In this document: positions 20,519 through 32,368 of the stretch, in pieces | Layout: every line of letters begins with the position of its first letter | How positions within the stretch are numbered: the stretch's first letter is position 1 | Notes under the pieces: model-generated | Told to the model about the DNA's origin: nothing | The model's input: only the letters and a program-made list of their open reading frames with translations | The model's database searches: none | Made by a program: the position numbers and the translations under genes | NCBI GenBank assembly: GCA_002753505.1 | Contig: PEAG01000010.1 | Location: 1 to 64,000, forward strand | Origin: Magnetococcales bacterium HCHbin5 | GTDB taxonomy: Bacteria > Pseudomonadota > Magnetococcia > Magnetococcales > Magnetaquicoccaceae | Reading direction: 5' to 3' | Length of the DNA: 64,000 nucleotides

Positions 20519-23500
20519 TCAAACATCTTGATAATGGATGATACGGCCCTGTTGGCCTCCTCAAAATCCATACGATCCAAGGCCTCCCGCATACCATCCA
20601 GCAACCGACCCTCAACGCCGGCCTGCCGCAGCACCGGCCTGAGCAATGTCTCCCGCTGCAGGGCCTTGAGATTGCCTTCCTGGATCCAGGTTGCCCATTC
20701 GGTCAACAGAGGCAGCACGGCTGTTGGATCAGAAAAAAGGAGAGCCGAACTTTTGACCGTATTTCTCTCCTCCTCTGCGGCGGTCGGCAGCGACGCAATG
20801 CCCTGGACAACCTCTCGCAGGGCGGCGGTAAATGCCGTCATCGGCGATTCCCAACCTGCGGCCCCCTCCTCCTTGATGGCAATCTCCAACCGACCGGCGG
20901 CCTCAAACAGACGCTGGGCCGAAAGGTTGCCTGCCATCCCCCGAATGGTGTGAACCAGCCGCCCCGCCTCTATTCTCCCCTCTGGCTCCTCTCCTTGCAA
21001 CAACAGTGCGATTTTTTGCTCCGCCTGAGCAAAATCCCGTAAAAACTCCTTCAACAACACCCGCAGCAACGGATGGTTTCCATTCAACCGTTCAAGCACC
21101 TCCACCAAACAGATGCCAGGCAAATGGTTGATCACCCATGGAGCCATCTTTTTCTGAATCGGTTCGCTGGTCAGCGTCATCTTCCCCAGACCCTCACGGG
21201 GACTTATCCAGCGCAACAGTGCCGCATACAAGGCTTTCTTGTCAATCGGCTTTGTCAGATGGTCCACCATGCCAGCTTCCAGGTATTTTTCCCGGTCTCC
21301 CACCATCGCATTGGCTGTCATGGCAAGGATCGGGATGGTTTCCCAAGCCGGCTGCAAACGGATCCGGCGCGTCGCCTCGACACCATCCATGATCGGCATT
21401 TGGATATCCATCAGAATAATATCAAAAACTGATTGGCTCAGCTTCTGGATCGCCTCCACCCCGTCCCGGGCGAGTACCACTTCCAGACCGATATGCTCCA
21501 ATATCTCTCCGATCACCTGTTGATTGATCGGATTATCCTCTACCACCAACACCCGTGCCCCGCCTATGCGTCCACTGAGGTGCGCTGTCTTTTCGTGAAC
21601 CGACCGCTCCACGTCTGTGATTTTGCCCTTCTGCTCACCAAACACCTCCAGAATGGCATTGAACAGGGGGATGCGACCGATCGGTTTTTGCAAAATCATA
21701 TCCACCCCTGCGGCCCCGGAACGGTCCAGAATCTCCTCTTTTGAGAACGCAGTCAGCATGATCACCTTGGGCGGTGGGTGCGCAAAGTGTCGCAACCGTT
21801 CTACCGTTTCAATGCCATCCATGCTCCGCATGCGCTGATCCATGAAAACCAGATCAAACGGTGCCCCCTTGCTCAAAGCGGCACCCAACACCGCCAAAGC
21901 CTGATCCCCGGAAGTGACCAGAGTCGGCAACACACCAAACCCGTGCAGCAGGTTACGCAACAACAAGCGGGCCGTCTCGTTGTCATCCACGACCAGAACC
22001 TTGATCTGTCTTAACCGTTTAGGCAAGGCTGTTCTGGCTTGCCGGGCCTTTTTTTCGCAACCAAACATGGCCGTGAAATAGAAGGTACTGCCCACATTGG
22101 GGGTACTTTCCACATCAATAGTGCCTCCCATCATGGTGACCAACCGTTTGCAAATACTGAGCCCCAACCCCGTGCCGCCAAACCGGCGGCTGATCGAGCC
22201 ATCTGCCTGGGTAAACTGCTCAAACAGGAGAGCAATCTGTTCCGGGTCCATGCCAATCCCGGTATCCCGAACCGAAAAGGCAACCTGTGCGGTATCGGCA
22301 GAGTGTTTCAGCAGGGTGGCGCGGACATCAATCTCGCCCCGTTCGGTAAACTTGATGGCATTGCTGATCAGATTCATCAACACCTGCTGCAAGCGGGTAT
22401 CATCACCCACCAGCACAGGCACCGTCGACTGGGTGAGGGATATGTTAAACTCAATCCCCTTGGAAGCCGCACTCTCCCGGAACATGCTGCCCAAATTGTC
22501 AAACAGATCTCCCAAATAAAAGGGCACCGCATCCAGCGTCAATTTGCCCGCTTCAATTTTAGAAAAATCGAGAATATCATTGATGACCCGCAGCAGAAGA
22601 CGGGAAGAGCTGGCAATTTTGGTCAAATAATCTCGAAGCTTTTCTGCCATGGGCATCCCCAGGGCCAACTCGCTGAGCCCGATAATGGCATTCATGGGGG
22701 TGCGGATCTCATGGCTCATGTTGGCGAGAAATTCTGATTTGGCCCGATTGGCCGCTTCGGCCTTTTCCCGGGAAACACGCAGCGCATCCTCCATCTGCAA
22801 TCGTTCGGTGATCTCTTTGAAAACAACGACGGCACCCTTGATTTGACCACCTTCACGGATCGGACTGATGGTCAACTCCACCATCACACTGGTTCCATCC
22901 TGGCGATAAAAAACCGCCTGTTCCAAGTGCTGGACGACACCTTCCTGCACCGTGGGGTATATGGAACACTCTGTGCGGTCACAACCCTCCTCACCGGCCG
23001 GGCCATGATAGAAGATGCGGTGGGATTTACCCAGTAACATGCTCTCTTCCCAGCCCAACAGACGGGTGACAGCCGGGTTGACAAAGGTAAAATTGCCCGC
23101 CCGGTCCAGACCATACAACCCTTCACCGACCGCGTCCAGTATCCATTGATTGCGTCGGTGCAGGCGGAGGCGGTCCATGTGATTTCTGACCCGGGCTGCC
23201 ACAATGGCACGACTGAACGGCTTGGTGATATAGTCGATCGCACCGACATCCAACCCCCGCTGCTCATCCAGGGCACTGTCCATCGCCGTGATAAAAATGA
23301 TGGGAATATCACGGGTATCAGCCGCAGATTTGAGTGCCAGACAGACATCAAACCCATCCATCTCCGGCATCACGATATCCAGCAGAATCATATCCGGGAT
23401 CCGTTTGGCAGCCACCCGCAAGGCACTCCGGCCATTGGTGGCGGTAAACAGGGTGTAATCCCCCATCAAAATGGCAGCCAGCAGTTTTATATTGCCCGGC

Positions 23501-23553
23501 ACATCATCCACAATCAGAATGGTCGGTTTTGCCTGCTCTTCGGAGCTGCTCAT
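20515..23553 (-). CDS. Hybrid histidine kinase REC-PAS-HisKA-HATPase-REC-REC-HPT
   Basis: 1012 aa; three phosphoacceptor Asp motifs ([33 protein letters not shown]), His[34 protein letters not shown]. Confidence 0.92.
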   Translation of the reverse strand: MSSSEEQAKPTILIVDDVPGNIKLLAAILMGDYTLFTATNGRSALRVAAKRIPDMILLDIVMPEMDGFDVCLALKSAADTRDIPIIFITAMDSALDEQRGLDVGAIDYITKPFSRAIVAARVRNHMDRLRLHRRNQWILDAVGEGLYGLDRAGNFTFVNPAVTRLLGWEESMLLGKSHRIFYHGPAGEEGCDRTECSIYPTVQEGVVQHLEQAVFYRQDGTSVMVELTISPIREGGQIKGAVVVFKEITERLQMEDALRVSREKAEAANRAKSEFLANMSHEIRTPMNAIIGLSELALGMPMAEKLRDYLTKIASSSRLLLRVINDILDFSKIEAGKLTLDAVPFYLGDLFDNLGSMFRESAASKGIEFNISLTQSTVPVLVGDDTRLQQVLMNLISNAIKFTERGEIDVRATLLKHSADTAQVAFSVRDTGIGMDPEQIALLFEQFTQADGSISRRFGGTGLGLSICKRLVTMMGGTIDVESTPNVGSTFYFTAMFGCEKKARQARTALPKRLRQIKVLVVDDNETARLLLRNLLHGFGVLPTLVTSGDQALAVLGAALSKGAPFDLVFMDQRMRSMDGIETVERLRHFAHPPPKVIMLTAFSKEEILDRSGAAGVDMILQKPIGRIPLFNAILEVFGEQKGKITDVERSVHEKTAHLSGRIGGARVLVVEDNPINQQVIGEILEHIGLEVVLARDGVEAIQKLSQSVFDIILMDIQMPIMDGVEATRRIRLQPAWETIPILAMTANAMVGDREKYLEAGMVDHLTKPIDKKALYAALLRWISPREGLGKMTLTSEPIQKKMAPWVINHLPGICLVEVLERLNGNHPLLRVLLKEFLRDFAQAEQKIALLLQGEEPEGRIEAGRLVHTIRGMAGNLSAQRLFEAAGRLEIAIKEEGAAGWESPMTAFTAALREVVQGIASLPTAAEEERNTVKSSALLFSDPTAVLPLLTEWATWIQEGNLKALQRETLLRPVLRQAGVEGRLLDGMREALDRMDFEEANRAVSSIIKMFE

Positions 23554-26327
23554 ACATCACACTCCAGAGAAATCTCCAACCGCTGCGCAATGGCAGTCAG
23601 AAACTCCCAGGCACCCTCAAAATTGAATTGTTCCAGACAAGCATCCATCTGTTTCATTTCGTGCTCAACCCCCCCACCCCGCAGGCGTGGCTTCAACTGC
23701 TCCACGCATGAAAACACTTCAATGTTACCCTCATCAATCAATTTGGCCAGTTGAGACAGTAAAGGGGTGATCATGACCCGATCCATCGGGCCTGCTGCCT
23801 CTCCGGCTCTCTCTTCCACAGGAGTTGCCAGCAATGGCAAAGTGCGAATGGAGGTTTCGACCTGCTGCATGGCATGTTCAAGAGTATCCAGCAGAGCGGG
23901 CCAGTCAGATCGTTTTTCCACCCGAATGGCCTGCTCCAGCAGCTGGGCCGCTTGAAACAACCCGTGGGCCGCCAGGTTGCCCGCCACGCCCCGCATGGCA
24001 TGTACCCGCTGGCCAGCCAAGGTAATGTCATCCCGACGTTTGCCCTCCAGCAACTGCCGCACCTGCTGCGGAATGGCCGCAAAATCCTGTACAAACTCTT
24101 GCAGCAGGGATCGATACAAACGGTGATTGCCCCCTGTCCGGTTCAACCCATCGACCACATCAATACCCGGCAACTGTTCCGGTATCAATGCGATACGCTC
24201 CTCCGTCTCGATCGGTAAAGGCAGCGCATTGCGCTGCCGCTCCCCTTCCACCACTCTTACCCAGCGGAGCAGTACCTTATACAGATTTTTTTTATCGATG
24301 GGCTTGCCGATATGATCATTCATCCCCACGGCCAGGCAGTGTTCCTGGTCGTCAAACAGGGCATGCGCCGTCATGGCAATAATGGGACGTTCCGTCCAAC
24401 TGGGATGCTGGCGAATCCGGCGGGTCGCCTCATAACCATCCATACCCGGCATTTGGATATCCATCAGGATGGCGTCATAGTCGCAGGCCGCTGCCATATC
24501 CACCGCTGCCACGCCATCCTGGGCCACATCCACCTGGATACCCACCTTTTCCAGCAACTCCCTGGCAACCTGTTGATTGATCGGGATATCCTCCACCAGC
24601 AAAATACGGGCACCTCTCAGAACGCGATAATCCTTCGCATCGGCCTGGGGCGCAGAGGGTTCAACCTCCAGGAGAGGTTCAACCGACTCTCCGCTCCAGC
24701 CTGAGCCGGGATGTACGCCATCTTTGGGAGGATCGTCTACTGCCTCGCCCTTTCCCTTCAGCAAAGGTACTGCAAAAGAGAACAGACTGCCTTTGCCCAG
24801 CTCACTCTCTACACGCACAGTTCCATCCATGGCATCTATAATGCGTTTGCAAATGCTGAGACCCAAGCCGGTACCCCCATAGCGGCGGCTTGTGGAGCTA
24901 TCCGCCTGCATAAACGGATTAAACAGGGCCTCCTGCTGTTGTTCCGTCAGGCCGATACCCGTATCCTGAACCGAAAATTCAAACCACAGAGCTGCCTCCT
25001 CACCGGGCAGCACTCGGGCCTTTGGAGGGGATTCCAACCGACGCACCCGACAGACCACACCTCCCTGCTCGGTAAACTTGATGGCATTACTGACCAGGTT
25101 GCTCAACACCTGCTCCAGTCGAAACGGGTCGCCCAATACAGCACCCTTGCAATTCGAGGCAACCTCCAAGCTCCATTGCACCCCCTTCTCTTCCGCCTGC
25201 TTGAGCAGCAGGCCCTCCACCCGCTCCAGTACATCCACGATACAAAAATGGACCGACTCCAGCTTCAGCCGCCCGGCATCCATTTTGGAAAAATCCAGAA
25301 TATCGTTGATGATCCGCAACAAGGCGTGGGACGCATCCTGAATCTTGCTCAAATAATCATGGACTTTGGGTGAAATTTCCGCCTGCAATGCCAGCTCGGT
25401 CAGCCCGATGACCGCATTCATGGGGGTGCGAATTTCATGACTCATGGTGGACAAAAAGTTGCTCTTGACCCGATTGGCCACTTCAGCCACCGAAAGGGTC
25501 TCCTCCAGGGATTTAAGCAACTGCTTCTGGTCGGTGACGTCCTGAAAAAAGGCGGTACAATGGGTCGGGGAGGCAGAACCGCCCTGGCCAAAACTGTGGG
25601 TTGCGATAATAGCCATCTCAAGGTCAATCTGTTGACCGTTTTCCCGCAAACCATCCACCTCCCATTTTTTGCTCAGCGTACGTCCCAACGCCCCACCCAG
25701 TGCGCAGTCAGCCATGATCTGGCTGTAGAGTTGCCAGAAGGGTTCCGAGAAAACAAAACGGTTCATCGGTTGACCCAGCATGGCCTCACGGCTATAGCCA
25801 AGCAACTGGGTGGCAGCCGGATTGACAGCGACAATGCGGCCCTCCCGATCCATGGTGATGATGGCATCCAGCGCATTGTCCAGAATGGCCTGCAAATGGG
25901 CTTCCCGCTCCAATAACGCCCGTTCTGCGGCCTGTTGCCGCTGGTGGGCACGGTGCGCGTTGCCGTAGTAGCGCAGGCGGGCCAGCAGTTCCACCTTTTC
26001 CGGCAATTTGACCAGATAGTCATTGGCTCCCAGGGCAAAGGCCGCAGCCTTCTGGACCGCATCCTCGTTGGCAGACAGCATGACGACAGGTACATGCTGC
26101 AGTGAGGGTGTATGGCGCAACCGCTGCAACAGCTCAAAACCATCCATGTCCGGCATGGCATAATCCAGCAAGATGACATCCGGCAGAATTTGTTGAATAC
26201 ATGCCTCTGCCAGCAACGGATCCTGCACATAATCCAGGCTGAACTCCGTTGCGGCATCCCCGGTCAACATGTGCTGGACCAACTGTTCGGTCAATCTCTG
26301 GTCGTCAACCAACAGAATGCGGAGCAT
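23550..26327 (-). CDS. Hybrid histidine kinase REC-PAS-HisKA-HATPase-REC-HPT
   Basis: 925 aa; REC ([12 protein letters not shown]), PAS, HisKA ([15 protein letters not shown]), HATPase, REC ([12 protein letters not shown]), HPT ([13 protein letters not shown]); ATGA overlap with the next gene. Confidence 0.92.
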   Translation of the reverse strand: MLRILLVDDQRLTEQLVQHMLTGDAATEFSLDYVQDPLLAEACIQQILPDVILLDYAMPDMDGFELLQRLRHTPSLQHVPVVMLSANEDAVQKAAAFALGANDYLVKLPEKVELLARLRYYGNAHRAHQRQQAAERALLEREAHLQAILDNALDAIITMDREGRIVAVNPAATQLLGYSREAMLGQPMNRFVFSEPFWQLYSQIMADCALGGALGRTLSKKWEVDGLRENGQQIDLEMAIIATHSFGQGGSASPTHCTAFFQDVTDQKQLLKSLEETLSVAEVANRVKSNFLSTMSHEIRTPMNAVIGLTELALQAEISPKVHDYLSKIQDASHALLRIINDILDFSKMDAGRLKLESVHFCIVDVLERVEGLLLKQAEEKGVQWSLEVASNCKGAVLGDPFRLEQVLSNLVSNAIKFTEQGGVVCRVRRLESPPKARVLPGEEAALWFEFSVQDTGIGLTEQQQEALFNPFMQADSSTSRRYGGTGLGLSICKRIIDAMDGTVRVESELGKGSLFSFAVPLLKGKGEAVDDPPKDGVHPGSGWSGESVEPLLEVEPSAPQADAKDYRVLRGARILLVEDIPINQQVARELLEKVGIQVDVAQDGVAAVDMAAACDYDAILMDIQMPGMDGYEATRRIRQHPSWTERPIIAMTAHALFDDQEHCLAVGMNDHIGKPIDKKNLYKVLLRWVRVVEGERQRNALPLPIETEERIALIPEQLPGIDVVDGLNRTGGNHRLYRSLLQEFVQDFAAIPQQVRQLLEGKRRDDITLAGQRVHAMRGVAGNLAAHGLFQAAQLLEQAIRVEKRSDWPALLDTLEHAMQQVETSIRTLPLLATPVEERAGEAAGPMDRVMITPLLSQLAKLIDEGNIEVFSCVEQLKPRLRGGGVEHEMKQMDACLEQFNFEGAWEFLTAIAQRLEISLECDV

Positions 26328-26358
26328 CAGATCCTCCGTAAAAATTCAGGTAGTTGGA

Positions 26359-29300
26359 TCATTCATTCTTTTCCAGCAATTCTGTCAAGGCCACCAGAGC
26401 GGCTCCAGCCTCGGCAAACTGCAACTGGTAAAGCGGGGTTTCCAACCGCATGATCTCTTCCGCCAACCGTGGCACCAGCCGCTGTTTAAGGGTATCAAAA
26501 CAGCGCAAAGCTGTCAGGTTGTTGGCTTCGATCAGCCCCGACAACTCTTCGATCAGCCTTTTGACCTCGACCATGTCCACCGGTACCGCTGCGGTGGGTT
26601 CTCCCACCTCTTCGGCTGGAATGGTACCGATCGTTTGCAACAGGAGGATCATCTCCTGCTTGAAGCGTCCCATCAACTCTGGCCATCGGGAGCGTTGCGC
26701 GGTCTGAATGGCCGTTTCCAAACGTTCTGCAGCCACAAACAGCTGTTTCGCGGAAAGATTGCCCGCCATCCCTCGAATGGTATGAGCCAAACGTTTGGCC
26801 TCCACGACTCTCCCCGCATCCCCACTCTCCAACAGGGTGTGCAACCGCTCCACCGAATCGGCAAAATCCCTTTTGAATTCCAGCAACAACCGGCGAAAAA
26901 CACCCACATTGTTATCCAGACGATCCATCACCTCCATGCCGTCGATGCCGTTCAGGTGGTGGGTCCAATCGGGTATGTCAACGGTTTGGGCTGCCTTGTT
27001 CACGGGCTCAACAGCCAACTGGCCGCCGATCCCGGGACGGGGCTGGATCCATTTCACCAATGTAGCAAAAAGGGATTTTTTATCGATGGGCTTGGTGACA
27101 TGATCCACCATCCCCCACTCCAGATATTTTTCCCGGTCACCACTCATGGCATGGGCCGTCATGGCAATGATGGGCAATTCGGCAAATTCGGGACAGGCCC
27201 GGATCTGCTTGGTCGCCTCCATGCCGTCGAGGACAGGCATTTGAATATCCATCAACACCACGTCGAAGGCAGTGCGTTTGTCCCGGGCCGTCTGTCGAAC
27301 CCGCTGCACCGCTTCGGCTCCGTGGGAGACGATCTGCACCACCAGCCCCACCCCCTCCAGTATCTCTCGTGCCACTTGTTGATTGATCGAATTGTCTTCT
27401 GCCAGCAACACCCGCGCCCCGCCGATTTGTCGAACCACCTCTGCCTTGTCTTCCTGGACCAGCTGTCTTGGGTCATAAATCTTGGCCTCTTGCAGGGCAA
27501 AAAGATCCAGAATGGCGTTAAACAGGGCGACACGGCCAATCGGCTTTTGCAGTATTCGATCCACCCCTGCCGTTCCCGCAGCACCTTCAATCTCCTTTTT
27601 CATGAATGCGGTCAACAGGATCACCTTGGGGGGAGGATTGGCCAGGGCTCGCAATCGATCGGTGGTCTCGATCCCGCTCATGGCCTGCATCCGTTGATCC
27701 ATGAAGACCAGATCGAACGGGATATCCTGTTGGAGTGCTTCCTGGACGCTTTTCAGGGCCTGCTCACCAGAATTCACCAAACAGGGCACAATGCCAAAGC
27801 CGGCCAGCATGGTTTGCATCAACAAACGCGCCGTTTCGTTGTCGTCGACCACCAACACGCGCATATTTTTGATGGAATCAGGCAAAATGGTCTGGGTGAG
27901 CAGCTCCTGCTGCTGATAACCAAACAGGGCGGTAAAATAGAAAACGGACCCCTTGCCAAGGGTGCTTTCCACATCGATTGCCCCTCCCATCATGGTCACC
28001 AGCCGTTTACAGATATGCAGGCCAAGCCCGGTACCCCCAAAACGGCGGGTTATCGAGCCATCCGCCTGGGTAAAGGGATCAAACAGTTGGCTCATGTGTT
28101 CGGGATCCAGGCCAATACCGGTATCACGCACCGAGAAGGCCATGCGTACATGCTCATCGGTCCGATCAATCGGCACGGCCCGAACATCGATCTCTCCATT
28201 CTCTGTAAATTTGACGGCATTGCTGATCAGGTTCAGCAGCACCTGTTGCAGGCGGGTATCATCCCCGATCAGCGTCGGCGGCACCGAATGAATGACAGAC
28301 ATGTTTAATTCAATGCCCTTTTCCGATGCCTTTTCCCGAAACATGTTGCCCAAATTGTCAAACAGGTCGGTCAGATTGAACGGAACCGCCTCCAGGGTCA
28401 TCTTGCCCGCTTCAATCTTGGAAAAATCCAGAATATCATTGATGATCCGTAACAACAGACGCGAGGAACTGGCGATTTTGGTTAAATAGTCCCGTGCCCG
28501 GTCGGGCAGCGTGGTGCCCAGTGCCAGGTCACTCAAGCCGATGATGGCATTCATGGGGGTGCGCACTTCATGGCTCATGTTGGCGAGAAATTCTGACTTG
28601 GCCAAACTGGCAGCTTCTGCCTTTTCCCTGGAAGCGCGCAGGTCGTCCGCCATCCGCAACCGCTCGGTAATATCCCGAAATACAACAACCAACCCCTTGA
28701 ATTTACCATGTTCATGGATGGGACTGACCGTGTATTCCACCATGAAGGAGGAGCCATCCTTGCGCCAGAAGGTGGCCTGCGCCTCCCGGTATCCCTCCCC
28801 ACTGGTCAGCGCAGTGTGCAGGGAGCAGGCCTGACAGGGACGCTCCTCATCGTCGGGAGCGTGATGAAAAACCCGATGGGGCTGGCCCAGCAGCTCTGCA
28901 CCCTCCCATCCTATCATGCGGGCAGCCAATGGATTAACAAAAGTAATATTGCCTTCCAGATCCAGCCCGTACAGCCCTTCGCCCACCGCATCCAGAATCC
29001 GTTGATTCCATCGGTGCAACCGCAACCGTTCCAGATGATTTTTTACCCTCGCATGGACGATGGCCCGGCTGAAAGGCTTGGTGATATAATCGATGGCACC
29101 GACCTCCAGCCCACGTTGCTCGTCGAGTACCCCATCCAGGGCGGTGATAAAAATGACGGGGATCTCTTTGGTGGCCGGCACGGTCTTCAGACGCTGACAA
29201 ACCTCAAAACCATCCATATCCGGCATGGAAACATCCAGCAGAATCATATCCACCGACTCGGTTTGGGCAATACGCAGGGCATCCAGGCCGTTGGAGGCGG

Positions 29301-29403
29301 TAAAAATGGTATACTCTTCTTTGAGAATGGTCTGAATCGCCAGAATATTGCCGAAATAATCATCCACAATCAACAGAGATGGTTTTTCAGAAACAATCAG
29401 CAC
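26359..29403 (-). CDS. Hybrid histidine kinase REC-PAS-HisKA-HATPase-REC-REC-HPT (paralogue of 20515..23553)
   Basis: 1014 aa; same domain order; [49 protein letters not shown]. Confidence 0.92.
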   Translation of the reverse strand: MLIVSEKPSLLIVDDYFGNILAIQTILKEEYTIFTASNGLDALRIAQTESVDMILLDVSMPDMDGFEVCQRLKTVPATKEIPVIFITALDGVLDEQRGLEVGAIDYITKPFSRAIVHARVKNHLERLRLHRWNQRILDAVGEGLYGLDLEGNITFVNPLAARMIGWEGAELLGQPHRVFHHAPDDEERPCQACSLHTALTSGEGYREAQATFWRKDGSSFMVEYTVSPIHEHGKFKGLVVVFRDITERLRMADDLRASREKAEAASLAKSEFLANMSHEVRTPMNAIIGLSDLALGTTLPDRARDYLTKIASSSRLLLRIINDILDFSKIEAGKMTLEAVPFNLTDLFDNLGNMFREKASEKGIELNMSVIHSVPPTLIGDDTRLQQVLLNLISNAVKFTENGEIDVRAVPIDRTDEHVRMAFSVRDTGIGLDPEHMSQLFDPFTQADGSITRRFGGTGLGLHICKRLVTMMGGAIDVESTLGKGSVFYFTALFGYQQQELLTQTILPDSIKNMRVLVVDDNETARLLMQTMLAGFGIVPCLVNSGEQALKSVQEALQQDIPFDLVFMDQRMQAMSGIETTDRLRALANPPPKVILLTAFMKKEIEGAAGTAGVDRILQKPIGRVALFNAILDLFALQEAKIYDPRQLVQEDKAEVVRQIGGARVLLAEDNSINQQVAREILEGVGLVVQIVSHGAEAVQRVRQTARDKRTAFDVVLMDIQMPVLDGMEATKQIRACPEFAELPIIAMTAHAMSGDREKYLEWGMVDHVTKPIDKKSLFATLVKWIQPRPGIGGQLAVEPVNKAAQTVDIPDWTHHLNGIDGMEVMDRLDNNVGVFRRLLLEFKRDFADSVERLHTLLESGDAGRVVEAKRLAHTIRGMAGNLSAKQLFVAAERLETAIQTAQRSRWPELMGRFKQEMILLLQTIGTIPAEEVGEPTAAVPVDMVEVKRLIEELSGLIEANNLTALRCFDTLKQRLVPRLAEEIMRLETPLYQLQFAEAGAALVALTELLEKNE

Positions 29404-29668
29404 AGCCTGCCTCCTTATCCTGTTTTATGGTGTTTTGCGTTGCGGATTTTTTTTCCTCAAACACCCGCACGGGGTTGGCCGCCTGAATAATGGTTTTAGT
29501 GGAATGGTTAGAATGTCACAAAAACAGCGGGAGAAAAAACAGCACAGAAGCCGCGCCCAAGACCAGGGCGCGCCAAGCGAGGTCAACACACCAAACCAAC
29601 GGCACAACAACCCATGCTCCGACACCGGAAGCAGCAGGACCAAACCACGAACCATATGTGACAACATC

Positions 29669-30142
29669 TCATGAAATGGCCAGAACCTTTTCCAGCAACT
29701 CGCTCTTGCGAAAAGGTTTGTTGATATAGCCGTTACATTTTCCTTTCAGGTAGGAATCGAACAGGTCCTGAGGATTCTCCGATGCGGTCTGCATGATAAT
29801 GCGCGTGTATCTTTTGCTCTCAAAGGGTACCGTATTGAACAACAAATCCCTTTTCCTGCACTCCACCTCCTGCGCTCGCATCTCTTTCAACACCTCGATG
29901 CCGCTCATCCCGGGCATCTCGATATCCAGCAAGACAACATCAAACGGCTTCATGTCTTTGATGGCCTTCTCAAACAGAGCAATCGCCTGCGGCCCACTGG
30001 TAGCGGCAAAGCACTCGCAGCAATCCGCCAACATATCCTGCAGCAACAAAATAGAGGCCGGATGATCATCGACAATCAAAGTTTTCAGCCTTCGCACGCC
30101 ATCAGGGGCCGCAGGCCCACACGGTGTCAGATCGCTGCTCAT
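29669..30142 (-). CDS. Response regulator receiver protein
   Basis: 157 aa; TLIVDDHPASILLLQDML...DVVLLDIEMPGMSGIEVL; C-terminal region lacks a recognisable DNA-binding domain. Confidence 0.85.
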   Translation of the reverse strand: MSSDLTPCGPAAPDGVRRLKTLIVDDHPASILLLQDMLADCCECFAATSGPQAIALFEKAIKDMKPFDVVLLDIEMPGMSGIEVLKEMRAQEVECRKRDLLFNTVPFESKRYTRIIMQTASENPQDLFDSYLKGKCNGYINKPFRKSELLEKVLAIS

Positions 30143-30596
30143 TTCACAATGCCCACCTTAACGTTACCCATCACGCATCCACCCTTGCGCACACATGATG
30201 CTGAGAAAACCATCTGCATAATTCAACGGGCACTCCACGCAAAAACCCAGAAAAACCACCCATGCTGCGGCATCATAGCAGAAGGAGAGGAGTACTGCAA
30301 AAAGAAAACACGGTATCCGTCCAGGATACCTCCGGGACACCTCTGTACCCGCGAAACGCTTGACGGGCTAAAACAGTTCTGGCTGCGTGTCAACATCATG
30401 ACAAATTGCGACAATTGTCGCCATTCCACAGCGTGCCACAGGGTTGCAGGATCTGCAGGATCGCGGGTCGGTTTGAGATGGCAAAAGCGGAAAAAATATG
30501 CCTGCCAGCCAACAATAAAATAAGCCATCGCCGTCCATGAACTCAGGCAAGGCATTTCACCCAACACAGCCATCCCCAGAGAGTGGAGAGAGTCCC

Positions 30597-30782
30597 ATGC
30601 AAAGATTGCTTCCCTTGTTGCTTGTGCTGCTTTTTTTGACGACCGGTTGTCATTATTACCGGCCGGGAGCCGCTCATCTCATTGTTCAGCCACGCGCTCA
30701 TTACCAGGCCCATTCACACGACCGTGGGCATAGAGATCGGCATGGGCACAGACACAATCGCAACCATATGTCGAGGTGGTAG
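30597..30782 (+). CDS. Small histidine-rich lipoprotein
   Basis: MQRLLPLLLVLLFLTTGC lipobox followed by HYQAHSHDRGHRDRHGHRHNRNH. Confidence 0.5.
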   Translation: MQRLLPLLLVLLFLTTGCHYYRPGAAHLIVQPRAHYQAHSHDRGHRDRHGHRHNRNHMSRW

Positions 30783-30824
30783 CAGCAACGCAAAGGCCTG
30801 TCCAACCGGGAGTGGACCAAATGG

Positions 30825-31805
30825 TCAATCGTCATCATCTTTATGTTTGCCACGTTTTGATCGGTTTGGTTGTTGTTCCCACAGAACACCACCTCTCTCC
30901 GGGTGTACAGACACTCCAGGGGATCCATCCCGCCAACGTCCTGACTTCCATAGTGTTTCGGCCTCATCCTTGTCTGCGTTACGATGACATGAAACACATC
31001 GATCAAAATCGCGAATCCCCTCTTCCCAATGTTCCTTTCTGATTTTTCCGACGGAATGCTCATGGCAACCATAGCAAGTATAAACCTTGTAATTGCCCGT
31101 CGTATGACAGATGGCGCATTTTACATTGTGTTCCTTGTCCAACTCGAAAGATGGTTGGTGATCAAAGGTCGCAGGCTTCCATTTTGCCACTGTGTGACAC
31201 TGGCCACAATTTTCAGAAACTTGCCGATGCACAAAATCACGGGGGGTCTTGGCTTTGTGACATGTCATGCATTGCTCTCGTTGAGAGTTTGCCAACAAAT
31301 CATGCTTGAACTGAGCCGGTCTCCATTTTTCAACCCCGTGACATTGGCCGCAGGGATCGGCGGACTGTTTATGCAATGGGTCGCCGGGCCGTTGATGGCA
31401 CGCAACACATTCATTGCGAGTGTCATTATCCAGAATCTGGTGATGGAACCGTCCTTCAGTCCGGTACTTGGCCACTCCCGCATGATCGCTGTGACAGGAC
31501 ACGCAGCTCTTGTCCAACAGTTTCTGATGGAAAGGCACCTTGGTCTTCTTGTCAGCCAACGGCACCCCTTTACTGCTCAACACCCCAATATTTTCCACCC
31601 TGTGGCACGAGATACACCGCCCGGATGATGCACCAAAAAACGGGTAATGGCATAAAAAACAATCTGCTTCAAACGAACGATGCCCATCCAGCACCCGCCC
31701 CGGGCTGATCATTAAATGCGGATACAAAAAGAGGAGCACCATTATAACGATTAAATTGATCAACAGGATATATTTGACGAGCCTGTTCATTTCCATTCCC
31801 ATAAC
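30825..31805 (-). CDS. Membrane-anchored decaheme cytochrome c
   Basis: Ten CxxCH motifs (CFLCH, CISCH, CVSCH, CVACH, CGQCH, CMTCH, CGQCH, CAICH, CYGCH, CVSCH); N-terminal TM (LVKYILLINLIVIMVLLFLYPHL); start near 31800 is approximate. Confidence 0.9.
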   Translation of the reverse strand, partial: VMGMEMNRLVKYILLINLIVIMVLLFLYPHLMISPGRVLDGHRSFEADCFLCHYPFFGASSGRCISCHRVENIGVLSSKGVPLADKKTKVPFHQKLLDKSCVSCHSDHAGVAKYRTEGRFHHQILDNDTRNECVACHQRPGDPLHKQSADPCGQCHGVEKWRPAQFKHDLLANSQREQCMTCHKAKTPRDFVHRQVSENCGQCHTVAKWKPATFDHQPSFELDKEHNVKCAICHTTGNYKVYTCYGCHEHSVGKIRKEHWEEGIRDFDRCVSCHRNADKDEAETLWKSGRWRDGSPGVSVHPERGGVLWEQQPNRSKRGKHKDDDD

Positions 31806-32365
31806 AATAAAATACTCATGATATGGCTCATGGCCAGAATGGCAAACGCATATGAAATGGGAAAATGCACCGTTCGCCACTTGACCATCAAATCGTATGT
31901 CACGGAGTCCCAGAACAACGCCATCTCAACCTCATTTTTTTCCATTCCGTCCAACTGATATTGCGCCCGCAATGAAGCCAGATGTCGCCGGGAACGGTCC
32001 AGCAGATATTGACCCACAAGACCACTGACCACATTAACCACCATCGCTATCGTAGCCAGCCAGGGAAGGATGGCATTAAAATGGACCCCGGAGTGGATAA
32101 AAATCATCAGGGCACCCAGCCAGGTGAACAATTCGTGTACCTTCAATAAAATCCGTGGCTTGCCGACATGGATCATCTTTCGTTTCCTCAAAGAGTACAA
32201 CAGAGACAACACAATGAGGAGCGTCCCGGGAATGCCCATGTAGCGTCCTATCCATACCAGCCCAAAATAATGGAGGATAAAATCGCCCAGGATCGTTACA
32301 CCCACCAGCATGGAAAGCCTTGTCAAAAATGGTAACACTTCCATGTAAATGATTGAGTTGCTCAT
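31787..32365 (-). CDS. Membrane cytochrome b-like protein
   Basis: 192 aa; 4-5 TM segments with candidate heme His in helices (LHYF; KVHELFTWLGALMIFIHSGVHF; RTVHFPISYAFAILAMSHIM). Confidence 0.65.
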   Translation of the reverse strand: MSNSIIYMEVLPFLTRLSMLVGVTILGDFILHYFGLVWIGRYMGIPGTLLIVLSLLYSLRKRKMIHVGKPRILLKVHELFTWLGALMIFIHSGVHFNAILPWLATIAMVVNVVSGLVGQYLLDRSRRHLASLRAQYQLDGMEKNEVEMALFWDSVTYDLMVKWRTVHFPISYAFAILAMSHIMSILLLWEWK

Positions 32366-32368
32366 TGT

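Noticed and set aside
26269-28308. 679-aa plus-strand ORF
   Set aside because: Antisense to the 26359..29403 hybrid kinase; no recognisable domain, composition typical of shadow ORFs in GC-rich coding sequence
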